Assembly: GCA_905250885.1 (NCBI GenBank)
Contig: CAJNOQ010003366.1
Span: 1 to 20,494, forward strand
DNA: 20,494 nucleotides
DNA from: Didymodactylos carnosus
Lineage: Eukaryota; Rotifera; Eurotatoria; Philodinida; Philodinidae
Direction: 5' to 3'
Shown here: one piece after another, positions 8,739 through 18,231 of the stretch
Numbering within the stretch: position 1 is the stretch's first letter
Layout of the letters: every line of letters starts with the position of its first letter
The notes under the pieces: model-generated
What the model saw: only the letters and a program-made list of their open reading frames with translations
Databases searched by the model: none
What the model was told of the DNA's origin: nothing
Position numbers and translations under genes: made by a program

Positions 8739-11013
8739 TTAACGTTGATATAACTTTTTCAAGTATTGAATTAATCCAAGAGAAGCTAATTTATATGTTT
8801 GTAATAGCTCGACAGATGGATCATTCAATCCGGTTGCGGTTTTTGCATAGTCAATTGTAGCTACAGTAAAATTTGTTGGCTCTTTTGAAATATTTGTTTT
8901 ATTATCTGATGTTAAAAACCAATTTATATTATCTGTTGATTGTACGCCACATGAAGCTAAATACATCCCATTTCCAATCAATGTACGTCCGTGCGTTAAC
9001 ACTTCTGCTACTATTGAACCGGGTACGGATAATTTCCACACAATATTTGCATACGGTAGTATACGTAAGATATCATATTCTGTAATTGTTCCTCTAAGAA
9101 CATCGTCTAAACGAATAGCACCGACATTAAATACACCAACGGTTGCATTTGTCATATCTAAAAAGCTTTGACAGATGTAATCTGTTAATAATGCAGGTCC
9201 ATAGCGAATCGTTGATGATAAGCCATCTAATTCAACATCATCCGGCAGATTAGCAACAATTTCTTTTGGTTGAAAGCCATCGGCTGCAAATGCATCCATA
9301 CCAATATTATACCAATGTTCAATAACTGCTTTTGTTTGTTCATTATCGGGGATATCTGGAGTGATTTTTATTAATGTACTGTAGATACGTAGCAGCTTTT
9401 TATCTACATTATAAGCTAATCGATGAATGAATACACTAACTGCGTTTGAATCAGCTTTACATATTGGTGTGTTATATTCACCGCGTATCTCATGATAATT
9501 TTCATGATCATGTCCACCTGCAAGAAGAATTAAAGAAATTTTGGTAGAAAAAAAACAATTTTTCACTTCGATTTCAGAAAATGTCTGATAAGAGAATCAT
9601 CCAAACTTACTAAAAGTTACTAACATTTACCTTATATTGATGAGCGATAGATTCCGAAAAGGTAACTAACTAACGTTTGAGCAGCCGGCAGTTCAGTAGT
9701 CTCTTATACAACTGTATACATACATCGAACCGCAATATCCAGCTTCCTTATACTGATTCGCCTGCTTCAATTATCACTGAAGTTCTTCAAAATTACTTTT
9801 CATAGCAGAAACTTTCTTGCGACGAAAACATTTTGCTGAACTAAGCTTCATCTCATAGATTCTCAGCATTTGCAATTGTTCTCCTTCTATTTAGTCTCAC
9901 TAGTCTGGCTCCCACACCGATGCGAACCACACTATCGATTCGGATTTTTTCATTGTAAAAACATCGTATTGAACAGCGTCAGATGTCGGTTTCTCAAAGC
10001 TCGGTTGACGAGAAAAAGACTCTCGGGCAACATAATCCCCGAGAAGATTGACCATCATTCTCTATAGTGCCTATCACTAAAACACATAGTTTCCATCATT
10101 GAGATCATATATACCAATGATAAGGTCAAAGAGTGGCACTTGTTCGGCTAACATTATATCTTGTGCTATGTCAAGGTGTGTAATAGCTACGAGCACATCA
10201 TATTTAACATTTAGTGTTGACAAAAATGTGTTCACAAATGTTTTTAATAATGATCCATTGACAATTGTTACATATGGTGGTGAGCCCACATTATCATGTA
10301 TTGTTAAACCAATTATCAATATATTTATATTTGAAATTGTAATTAGTTTGTACGGTATAGCTTTTCCAAATGGATCATTTGTTGATAAATTTTTTACATT
10401 TGTGGATATCCATGCAAAGTTTGATTCTGCCATGCGTTTCAAAAGATCAGGCTTTTTTAAATCAAATTCATGATTGCCAAATGTCATGTAATCGATAGGT
10501 ATTGAGTTCATTACGTCTATCATTTGAATACCATTCAATGATGATCCATTAACAGTTGCTTGACTGAGAGCAGCTAAAACATTTAAACTTATTGCCATTG
10601 ATCACAAGTGACATAATAGAAAATGAGAAAATAACGAATAATCTTTGATTATTAAACAAGTAAATAGACTGGAATAACTTACATGGTGATAAGAGGTCAC
10701 CAGCTACAAAAGTATACGTGTGAGGATTTTCATTCAATAATTCCTTACGCACAGTTGCGACTCGTGCCAATCCACCTTTTTTTCCTTCATTCAATGGCAT
10801 AATTTCATAGACATCATTCATTTGTAAAAATGTCCATTGAACGTATGTTCCATCATTGGGTAACACAGGGGACGAACCGATTATAGAATCACTATATACT
10901 AATGAAGTTCTTATTTTTGGCATCCATAAATGGTATGTCCAACCAATAACAGCCGTGGAAATCAAAACAATAGCAATTAAGGATAAAAGTAATAATAATG
11001 TATTTTTGTTCAT
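8739..11013 (-). CDS. membrane-anchored 5'-nucleotidase / metallophosphoesterase, 3 exons
   Basis: Exons are 11013-10683, 10573-10115 and 9517-8739 (1569 nt, 522 aa). Both joins restore family motifs: GDLLSP-S-ALSQATVNG and FDLIIG-GHDHENY. An N-terminal hydrophobic segment (about residues 4-27) is a signal anchor, and NxS/T sites beyond it suggest a secreted or cell-surface ectodomain. The metallophosphatase domain shows the dinuclear-metal residues: NDVYE (66-70, in place of the usual NDVHS), GD (105-106), GNHEFD (143-148), TH (242-243) and GGHDHEN (264-270). After the KADSNAVSVFIHR link (284-296), a C-terminal 5'-nucleotidase domain carries FNVGAIR (393-399) and ILPYANIV (416-423), the nucleotide-binding part. 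Family members hydrolyse nucleoside 5'-phosphates or related phosphoesters; the exact substrate cannot be read from sequence. The length is ordinary and no stop or missing key residue is seen. The ATG at 11013 is the first in frame and gives the anchor. The NDVYE subtype is, from memory, common in microbial and algal members, so ancient transfer is possible. Confidence 0.9.
9518..10114 (-). other. intron 2 of the 5'-nucleotidase gene (597 bp)
   Basis: The donor is G|GTATAT at 10114 and the acceptor CTTCTTGCAG|GT lies before 9517. Joining gives the invariant GGHDHEN motif. The intron is more than five times longer than intron 1, which suggests inserted sequence. It contains a 7-bp hairpin TCTCGGG (10021-10027) / CCCGAGA (10038-10044). 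Weakly similar inverted AGAGAAT-type patches sit near both edges, but I see no target duplication. Confidence 0.85.
10574..10682 (-). other. intron 1 of the 5'-nucleotidase gene (109 bp)
   Basis: The donor is CCAT|GTAAGT at 10682 and the acceptor is ATGTTTTAG|CTGCTC before 10573. This pair alone gives GDLLSPSALSQ, the expected family sequence. The alternative of starting at the in-frame ATG at 10598 would add an out-of-family segment. Confidence 0.85.
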
Positions 11014-13550
11014 ATTTGGACTAATTTATTCCTCACTAAAAGAAGAAGAAAAAGAAAATATAGTCCATACCCATTTATAAATAATTTTAAAATATTAGTA
11101 AATAGTAACAGTAGTAATATCAAATAGTAATAAAAGATTAGTCGTAAGGTCAAAATAAAGATTTAATTGAATTTTTTGTTCTTTGGTTTAAACTTTATTT
11201 ACTTAAGGAAAATAAAACACCAGCGCGTACCAAAGTGTACATTACAAGCATTTTCAATACATAATGAACAGAGGAAAAAAAAGAAAGGAAGTTCTTTTTG
11301 ACATAACTTGTTACTTTCTCAAAATATTTACATATTTGTTTGATAATTGATTTTCCACCGTTTGTTGATCTTTCGTTTAGAAATATTGAAACGTTTAACA
11401 GGTTACTAATAGAAGATTGTACATGTAGTGCTTAGATATTGTCTATTAAATTAGTGTTATGTATTAGACAACACTAATTTGATAAACACTACTCTCCTTC
11501 ATATTCTATATCGTGATAATATTTACAATTATGTAATGTATTTTGAGACAACTGCTTGTATTTTGTTCATGAATAAATTAATGAAGAAGAACTTATGAAC
11601 TTATTCAAACATACGTAGTTTTCTAAATGTCTCTAGATCAAAAATGGCTAGTTAGGATATCTTTCAAGAGTATCGAAAAGTTTTCTATTCTTGAAGTTAG
11701 TAAAGCAGAAAAGTGCTCGTTCTCTTATAATGAATGATTAGAAACGATAAAGGAGCAGAAAACTTGCTTCCTGCGGTACCCACCAAAAAAAATGTTGTAT
11801 CTTAAAAATACACTTATAATCAATTCTATAGCTTCTTGTTTGCCGTGTATACAGCACAGGACAAATAATGTTTATTCCCGGCTGTTTGACTATATTTTCA
11901 GGAGATTTTTGCCTCTTTTACCGTTTTGATCCCTTATTGAATGTATCTTACTACCTATGTGAACAAAACATATTATTCATCATCCAGCAGTGGAAAGTTC
12001 TTTCCTTCAGGTGCCAAATAAATGGTGCGTTCAGATTTCCTGAATTTAGTATTACAATGAGAATAGCAGAGCATTCTAATATAATGGTTCGTTTAATCTG
12101 TGAGTAGAAACAGTTCCAAAAATAACTATGAGTATTGTGCAAAAGAATACAATTACAGTCGGTCTGGTCGATGGCAAAATTTATCACTAAACATGATCTC
12201 TTTCGTCTGAATATCTTGATCTTCGTTTGTCTTTTCTACGTAGATCATTTCTTGTTCTTTAGTTTCGTCACTTGTATTTCTTTAAAATGCATTTGCTTCT
12301 ACATGTGCCGCAAAAACTCAGTTTGTCTGTTTTAGAAGTGTTTTCCAACTCTAAAAAAGTAAATGTAGTTTTTCAGGTTATATTTCTAAGTTCATCTTGG
12401 TTTTTGCAACAATCGTGGGTTTAATGGAAAGAAATGCATATTAATGTTGGATGGTATCTAGCCGTAACAGTTAGAAAAGACACTACTATCTATACAAGAA
12501 TCGATCCTTAATTCTTTAAGAGCGTCATCTAACGGGTTGGGCAGAGAAAATGACGCCACTTTGCAAAAAGTCTATAGGCGCAAAATTTTTCGTAGTATAT
12601 AGCTGCGTGTTGTTTCTTTCAGGAATTCTTTTGGAAACATAGAAAAAATTCTATAACCTTTTAGACTAAGCGTTCAGTTATTCTCTAGATAGAAACAGTC
12701 AAGATTTTCACTATCACAAGCAAACCTATATATTTCTTCGAGACGTTTCGCGACGATATCTCCTTGCAATTGCTGGAAATAATGATATTTGCTTTGAAAC
12801 GTAGATCCTAGGTTTTCTGAAAAAAGTTAATTTTTAGTGCTAGAGTCCTATGGTAGCTAAATTGCATAATCTAGGTGTTTGTTGAAACATTGAAGCTAAA
12901 TCCATTAAAAAACTGATGTTCCTTTTTTAAAAAGGAATTCGAAAGCTCCAGCTTTTTTTATTACTCTATTGAGTTCGTCGGGCTTTGCTAAATAAAGCAC
13001 GTTTTAATGTTGTCTTCACGGATTGACTCGATCATGTCAGCCTTTTAATCAGACGTACTGCCAACAGTTATCGTTCTATTCACTATTTATTCGCAAAGTT
13101 TTCTATTATGACGTAATGTTTCTCATTTCTCTCTTCTATGTTCAGAAATACTCATTTGATTTTCAATTATTATTGATTTTGGAGTCAACTATGTTATTGA
13201 GCATTAGCATCATTGGTATTCTGTTTAGCATTGGCTTAGCGATTTCCTTTAGTTGTAAAATGACTGATTAAGTCTTTGATCGGTGAACAAGCAGTAAAAA
13301 ATGATGAATTGTGAATATAATAACAAAATTCATTATGTTCAATGTGTAATAATAATGAAAACTATGCACAATGTGTGTGTATGTGAACGTTCTTGCCATC
13401 TCTATAGCTGTTATGTTCATTCAAAGTTCTTAAAATAAACAAAAAGCAAGCGAAGACCGCCATTTTCATCACGTATTGACCAACTTGCATATAAATACTA
13501 AAACAGTACTCTTGTTTTCCTTTAAAACTAAAATAAGTTTGGATCGCGTT
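11014..13550. other. long stretch without a recognisable gene
   Basis: The first part presumably holds the promoter of the 5'-nucleotidase gene, but no clear core promoter element can be picked. An inverted pair AAATTAGTGTT (11448-11458) / AACACTAATTT (11470-11480) and a palindrome TTCCTTTTTTAAAAAGGAA (12919-12937) are present. An 82-codon frame at 13023-13271 ends in a hydrophobic run (MLLSISIIGILFSIGLAIS), but it has no support beyond being open. Confidence 0.45.
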
Positions 13551-13556
13551 CACATG

Positions 13557-13610
13557 GCCGACATGTACACCTTGCCAACAGGTACTTTTTCCCGACACGT
13601 ACACTTTGCC
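13557..13610. repeat. two diverged 20-bp direct repeats
   Basis: GCCGACATGTACACCTTGCC (13557-13576) and CCCGACACGTACACTTTGCC (13591-13610) match at 17 of 20 positions. A third, weaker CAACTCATTTTGCCG follows. They could be the remnant of a tandem repeat or an element end. Confidence 0.6.
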
Positions 13611-13651
13611 GCCAACTCATTTTGCCGAAAAAAATTTGAAGTCCAAAAAAT

Positions 13652-13668
13652 TGTGTGTGTGTGTGTGT
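13652..13668. repeat. (TG)n microsatellite
   Basis: About eight TG units lie just upstream of the transposase-derived tract. Confidence 0.9.
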
Positions 13669-13735
13669 AATATTTGATTATGTCGTAGGACTAGTACAGA
13701 TATACATACATAACACAATCTATATTCAAAACAAA

Positions 13736-14143
13736 TTCAATGATTTTGAAAATAACTATGTACACGGAAGAGTAAAAAGAACATTGAGAAGCGACACAGT
13801 TCAGAGAAACAACCCATTATATCCACCAGAAATGTGGTCTGCCTTTCATAACATGGAATTTGCATTTACGAGAACTCAAAACAAAATCGAAGCCTGGCAT
13901 AGATGCTGGGAAACATTAATTGTTCGAGCTCATGTTGGCATTTTCACTATGATTAAACAAATTCAAAAAGAACAGAATGAAGTTGAAATGGAAATTGAAA
14001 AAGCAATGCGCGGAGAACCAGTCCCAAAGAAGCGCAAAGAAAACGAAGACACAGAATACAGAATTTAAAATGTTATTGCTGATCGGAATAATAGATCAAC
14101 TATCGATTTTCTTCGGGGTATTGCTCATAATCTTGCATTGTAA
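13736..14143 (+). pseudogene. MULE/FLYWCH-type transposase C-terminal tail with internal stop
   Basis: The frame reads FNDFENNYVHGRVKR, PLYPPEMWSAFHN, TQNKIEAWHRCWETL and IQKEQNEVEMEIEKAMRGE before a TAA at 14066-14068. The same frame then continues NVIADRNNRSTIDFLRGIAH to a second TAA at 14141-14143. The order Y-F-E..Y-G-R / PPLFP..LW / TNN-x-VEGWH / F..EQ / RGE..PKRK / FLRGIAHN is that of the C-terminus of MULE-domain proteins found next to FLYWCH zinc fingers (from memory). One base change (lysine codon AAA to TAA) explains the internal stop, so the decay is recent or the protein now ends 25 residues early. The catalytic DDE part and any zinc finger are absent upstream; the sequence before 13736 is a TG repeat and unrelated DNA. 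It is convergent with the decayed exon ending at 14240. Confidence 0.7.
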
Positions 14144-14239
14144 ACATTTCTGATTTTTATGATAACATTTTTAAAAAACCGAAAAAATTAGTCAGAAAAT
14201 TTTACTTACTACTAGATTTAGTAGGCTAAGATATTCCTG

Positions 14240-14781
14240 TCAAAAGTTATTGCTGTTACACATTTTATTTTCTAAGCCACGATAATATCACTGACGGGCC
14301 GCCAGCAGAGCGATTGGGGACAATTGTCCCTCCTGGAAAAAAATATATGCAATAAACAGTTATTGCCCTGGGATGAATTATATTTCGCAGCAGAGTATCT
14401 ATCCAAGTTCAAAATAAAGCAAGAGCAATTCTTGATCAAAAAATTTGATGAAAACTTTAAATGAAGGAAAAATGTGTTAGCACGTATAAAAATTATGAAG
14501 GAAAGCACGTTTGTGTATGCACTACTATAAAATATTTATTGCTCTCCTTCTCGGCCCGCCCATGGATAATATATAAATTTATCTCCGTCATTTCTTTGTT
14601 CAATATCAGTATTATAATCACGAAATGATTGACGTATTTCATTAAGTATTTAATTTTGTTTTTCATCGTCACTCAATGTTTCGTTATCTTAATAAATATT
14701 CTTCAATACAAATGATTCATGGAATCGATTTTTAATGTCTTCGTCCACCAGACGATGCATCTGTCATGCTATAATTTCTAT
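14240..14781 (-). pseudogene. decayed exon of an unrecognised gene, split by a hAT MITE
   Basis: A strong acceptor (TTTTTCTTTTCAG, minus strand) ends at 14782. From 14781 the frame gives RLVDEDIKNRFHESFVLKNI, DNETLSDDEKQN and ILNEIRQSFRDYNTDIEQRN, then GDKFIYY. It is broken by three stops at 14764-14766, 14689-14691 and 14650-14652. A 276-bp hAT element then interrupts it. Removing the element and one target duplication continues the same frame as RGLENKMCNSNNF, to a stop at 14240-14242. Amino-acid composition and frame continuity show former coding sequence; the family is not recognised. A further open minus-strand piece at about 15078-15165 (AWAGLGLFEQEMFLKGKLHS), on the far side of the 169-bp MITE, may be an earlier exon of the same gene. 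Confidence 0.6.
14289..14564. mobile_element. hAT MITE, 276 bp, with 8-bp target duplication
   Basis: The left end CACTGACGGGCCG (14289-14301) and the complement of the right end CGGCCCGCCCATG (14552-14564) match at 10 of 13 bases. Perfect GATAATAT duplications flank the element at 14281-14288 and 14565-14572. Terminal similarity continues weakly inward (AGAGCGAT / AGAGCAAT). A palindrome GGGACAATTGTCCC lies at about 14318-14331. There is no coding capacity. The site call is supported independently because excising the element rejoins the reading frame of the surrounding decayed exon. Confidence 0.88.
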
Positions 14782-14902
14782 CTGAAAAGAAAAAGTCAAC
14801 ATTAAGATCAAGTCAGAGAAAGAGCACAGCAACTGCCGCTGTTCTTCTACTGTACATAGACATTTCCTAGTGGCTGTAGTCATAATGCTGAACTATCTGA
14901 TT

Positions 14903-15071
14903 TAGAGGTGCAACCGGTATCGGTATACCAGTACGAATTATAATGTCGATCGGTATACCGGCATTAGTATGAAATGTAATCAGTCGGCCGATGTCGGTCC
15001 GTTATCGGTACGAAGTTTGTATACCGGTGACCGGTACCGGTATCGCATTTTTGAAACCGGTTACACCCCTG
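14903..15071. mobile_element. hAT MITE, 169 bp, with 8-bp target duplication
   Basis: The left end TAGAGGTGCAACCGGTATC and the complement of the right end (CAGGGGTGTAACCGGTTTC) match at 15 of 19 bases. Perfect ATCTGATT duplications lie at 14895-14902 and 15072-15079. The interior consists largely of reiterated CGGTATACC / ACCGGTACCGG words. The first base is T where hAT ends usually have C. The element is too short to code. Confidence 0.92.
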
Positions 15072-15320
15072 ATCTGATTTTCGATAAGCTGTGTAGTTTT
15101 CCTTTTAGAAACATTTCTTGCTCAAATAAACCAAGTCCTGCCCAAGCGTAATAAGCTAGAAGTCTACTACACAGCAAGACATCGATTAGGTATGAGTTTT
15201 CCGGCGTATGCAACACATAATTACATGTATACTGTCACATAACCCAAGCTACAGCGCCACGCCATACTAAACTGCAGATTTTTCTTCGAAGTCTGCAAAG
15301 ATTCTGCATTAGATCTGCGA

Positions 15321-15442
15321 CCAGATCTCGGTGTATCTGCAAACGCTTTTCTGATCCTGATCCGCTTCAGATGTCATAGATTCTGCAGAGATCTGAAGCG
15401 GATCGGGATCAGAAAAGCGTTTGTAGATGTCCCAAGATCTGA
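15321..15442. repeat. inverted repeat, 52-bp arms with 18-base loop
   Basis: Arms 15321-15372 and 15391-15442 pair with about seven or eight mismatches, most of them in the outer part. The inner 38 bases (AAACGCTTTTCTGATCCTGA and flanks) differ at only two positions. The upstream 15270-15320 sequence repeats CTGCA/TCTGC words found in the loop and arms, so the full element may start near 15270. No target duplication is identified. It is likely a foldback MITE. Confidence 0.8.
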
Positions 15443-15610
15443 TGGTATGATCTTTTTCTTTGGAACACCTTAAGCTGGTGTTGATGTTATTAAATAATTC
15501 AATAATTTAAAAATAAATCATTAAAAATCCAAATAAAAAGAAATTAGGTGCGCGCGTAAAGAAAAGTGGATGCAGATAAATGTGTCTGTCTGTTCACGAG
15601 TAAGTTATGT

Positions 15611-15850
15611 GTCAGTCTGTCCGACAATAATTTGTGTGCAAACATGCATGCATTTTAACTCGAGAAGACCTTTTCCTTTACAGCCAGGGGAATATCATTT
15701 TCATCCAATCAAGTTGAAATGATTGGTGTGTCTGACTATCCGTCCGCTACTAATTTGTGTCTCGCTAGTATGTAGTCTGCGGACATATATATATATACAC
15801 CCACAGGCATTTTAACTCGGTAAGGCCCTTTTTTGACAGTCAAGGGAATA
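15611..15850. repeat. two diverged direct copies of a ~120-160-bp unit
   Basis: The core GCATTTTAACTCG...GGGAATA occurs at 15650-15694 and 15807-15850. Both copies are preceded by related TCCG..AATTTGTGT segments (15621-15638 and 15744-15761). The second copy is longer because of a (TA)n insertion at about 15785-15796. This is an old tandem duplication with no coding potential that I can see. Confidence 0.65.
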
Positions 15851-16084
15851 GTTATGGATTTTATAATTCCTCTGTTTTGTTTGTTTGTTATTTTTACTTA
15901 GCTAAGACAGATGTTTGTACCTATGACTAGTTTCACAATGGTTTGGGTTTACACAATTTCGCAGGTTAGGGTTAGAATTTGACACCATACATCTCTGAAG
16001 TAACTATAAATATCTAAACTCGTCGACACACACAATAAGAAATAAAATTAAAGCAGAAAAATAGATAAAATGTTGCCATCATCA

Positions 16085-16609
16085 AAAAATTGTATTTAAT
16101 CTCCATTATCGTGGGGAGTAAGAAACAGTCTTTGTGTACGACCAAGACGCATGGGTTAGTAACACAAAAACCGGCGTCACTCTTGAAACAGAGACCGGAA
16201 GAAAACAGTACCTCGACACGTGTATATATATTTATATATAAATAGCATCCTACCATTCTCAGTATGTTACTTCTCGAGTTCAGATCATACAGATCAGGAC
16301 AGAGAAATGACATAGCCACAATATCTTCGAGTTTATAGCAGAGCAGAAGAATATTGAAACCATCTGATAGGACCGGACCGTTGATCATCGGTCGAAACGC
16401 GTCATGGCAGCTCAGACAAAACCAAATTCATCCTGTCTCACCAAGAACAGGAAGAAGTAGTGTTTCGTCTCCACTGGAGAGTGTGAATAAAGTTCAAGTG
16501 TGTCTTCTCGTGTAATAAGTATCGAAAAAATTTTTGATCACCTGTTAAAAATCGAGTTTCCTTGAGATACTTTATACCCCCACGATAATGGAGATTAAAT
16601 ACAGTTTTT
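16085..16609. repeat. inverted repeat, ~35-bp arms 450 bp apart
   Basis: TGTATTTAATCTCCATTATC and its flanks (16085-16120) recur inverted at 16574-16609 with only two or three differences. The spacer includes a TATATATATTTATATATA tract and no recognisable gene, although an open minus-strand frame of 124 codons crosses it. No matching target duplication was found at the edges, so it may be a TIR element of about 525 bp or an inverted duplication. Confidence 0.65.
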
Positions 16610-16800
16610 TCCTGTGTCTTACTCTACACTATTTATTTATCTTCGTTCAGATAATATTCATCGAGGTTACTAATCTGTGCTGTAGAATCGTTATATATCT
16701 CGAGATCGAAGGAAAAATGTTTAAGTTCAACAGGGTTGTATACAATTTTTTTAAAGGCGATAAAGTCGATTTTTGCAAAACAGTAAGTCAGAGTGATTTA

Positions 16801-17739
16801 ACGCGTGCTTCAGAAGAAATTGCCCTCTTGATATTTTCGTCTTTTCTCCGTTTTCTTGTATCGATTTGAGCTACTTCTTTTTGAAAAAGATGCGCCTTGA
16901 AATACTCTACAAAAGCGTATCTAAACTATAATTTCAAAACTTCAATCAAGAAAACTAAGCCAATTAGATGAAAGTCGACAAAATATGAAAACTTTACAAA
17001 CTCACAAATGATTTCTTGTGCTAACGTTTTGATAGTAAGGAACACTGAATTAGCCAATTTGAAGCCCTGAGTTTGTTCTACCTTTTAGCTACACTTCAGA
17101 ATTTTTCACATCAAAAGCCACGGCTAAATAATAGTATTTCTGTCGGTTGTCATGTATTTTTAATTTTTTAAATTTTGGTTATAGTACTGCTTTCAGTAAA
17201 AGTCCCATAACTTCATCGGAGTAAAAGATTTTTCGGTCGAGTTTGTTTTGTTTTGATCTGAAATGATTGTTCTTCTCTATCTAACTGCATGTGGTTCTTC
17301 AATCATGTGTTCCGTGTCTTGCTTAAGCACACTGTTGGAAACGCAGAGGTTGTGAACTTTTGACGTATTTTTGTAACTTCGTTCTCCAGCACGCCATCTG
17401 CTCTAAAAAGACTTTTTTACAGACAACGAGAACGAGCACATTTGAAAATACCAAACACAAACTGAGTTCTCACTTTTGCTACACTTTTTAGCGGAAATAG
17501 TAGCAGAAGAAAAAATGGAAGTAAAAACAGATTTTGAGTTTGTCAAGTTTTCATTTTTTTTCGACTTTCATCTAATTGGCTTAGTTTTCTTGATTGAAGT
17601 TTTGAAATTATAGTTTAGATATGATTTTGTAGAGTATTTCAAGGCGCATCTTTTTCAAAAAGGAGTAGCTCAAATCGATAGAAGAAAAGAGAGAAAAGAC
17701 AAAAATACCAAGGTGGGCAATTTCTTCTGAAGTACCCGT
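16801..17739. mobile_element. foldback/TIR element, ~208-bp inverted arms, 939 bp
   Basis: Arms 16801-17008 and 17532-17739 are inverted copies over their whole length, with high identity. For example, ATCGATTTGAGCTACT in the left arm and its complement occur in both, and the GACTTTCATCTAATTGGCTT block is exact. The 523-bp spacer has no significant frame. The outer limits are set where similarity fades (ACGCGTGCTTCAG versus the complement of CTGAAGTACCCGT). I found no convincing target duplication, so the superfamily is open. It lies about 220 bp beyond the broken end of the F-box-like fragment. Confidence 0.8.
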
Positions 17740-17961
17740 TATTAGTCTTTTGGTATCAAGCTGATAAAATAGATTACGTCTTTGCGTTTTTGAATTTCAA
17801 GAATTATGTTGATCAAGTAAAATAGTCGATCCATATTTACCAATTTTAATGAAAAGATAATAAATACAAGGACACGGTTTAGTGTTTGGGATTAATACGA
17901 AAGAATTCGTTAGTTTGAGTGATATAATCTTCGACGACGTTTTATAGAAAATTTTTACTGA

Positions 17962-18231
17962 TTAAATGTGAATATTGTCGAGAATGTACCGAACTTTTAC
18001 AGTCAATAATGAATTCTTCCAGATATTTAAACTTATCGAGTTTTTAAACATAAAATTCAAATAACTTTGTCCTATTGAGATAATGTTAGCTGTATTAAAG
18101 TGTCTGCAAGCAGATATACTTCGGGTAAGACGCCGACTGAGACCGTCAAGTATGTATAAAACATGAAATGGTTTTAGATAATTGCAAACGAATAAAATTA
18201 GTTCATCAGGTAAATGTCCGAGATGAGACAT
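17962..18231 (-). pseudogene. F-box-like protein N-terminal fragment
   Basis: The ATG at 18231 opens MSHLGHLPDELILFVCNYL, then KPFHVLYILDGLSRRLTRSI. This is the LPDE..L...YL....L......R.. pattern of an F-box-like domain (about residues 7-45), which binds Skp1 in SCF ubiquitin ligases. The frame stops after 89 residues, where homologous proteins usually run several hundred. Past the stop the same frame resumes for about 50 codons (SVKIFYKTSSKIISLKLTN), resembling a decayed continuation, before another stop. So it is probably a nonsense-broken copy. Large families of such F-box-like proteins are, from memory, a feature of bdelloid rotifers. A genuine short protein cannot be excluded. Confidence 0.55.

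Noticed and set aside
9870..10067. 65-codon plus-strand frame
   Set aside because: It lies wholly in intron 2 of the 5'-nucleotidase gene on the opposite strand, with no recognisable motif.
16014..16388. 124-codon minus-strand frame
   Set aside because: It spans an inverted-repeat arm and a TA-rich tract, and its composition is not protein-like.
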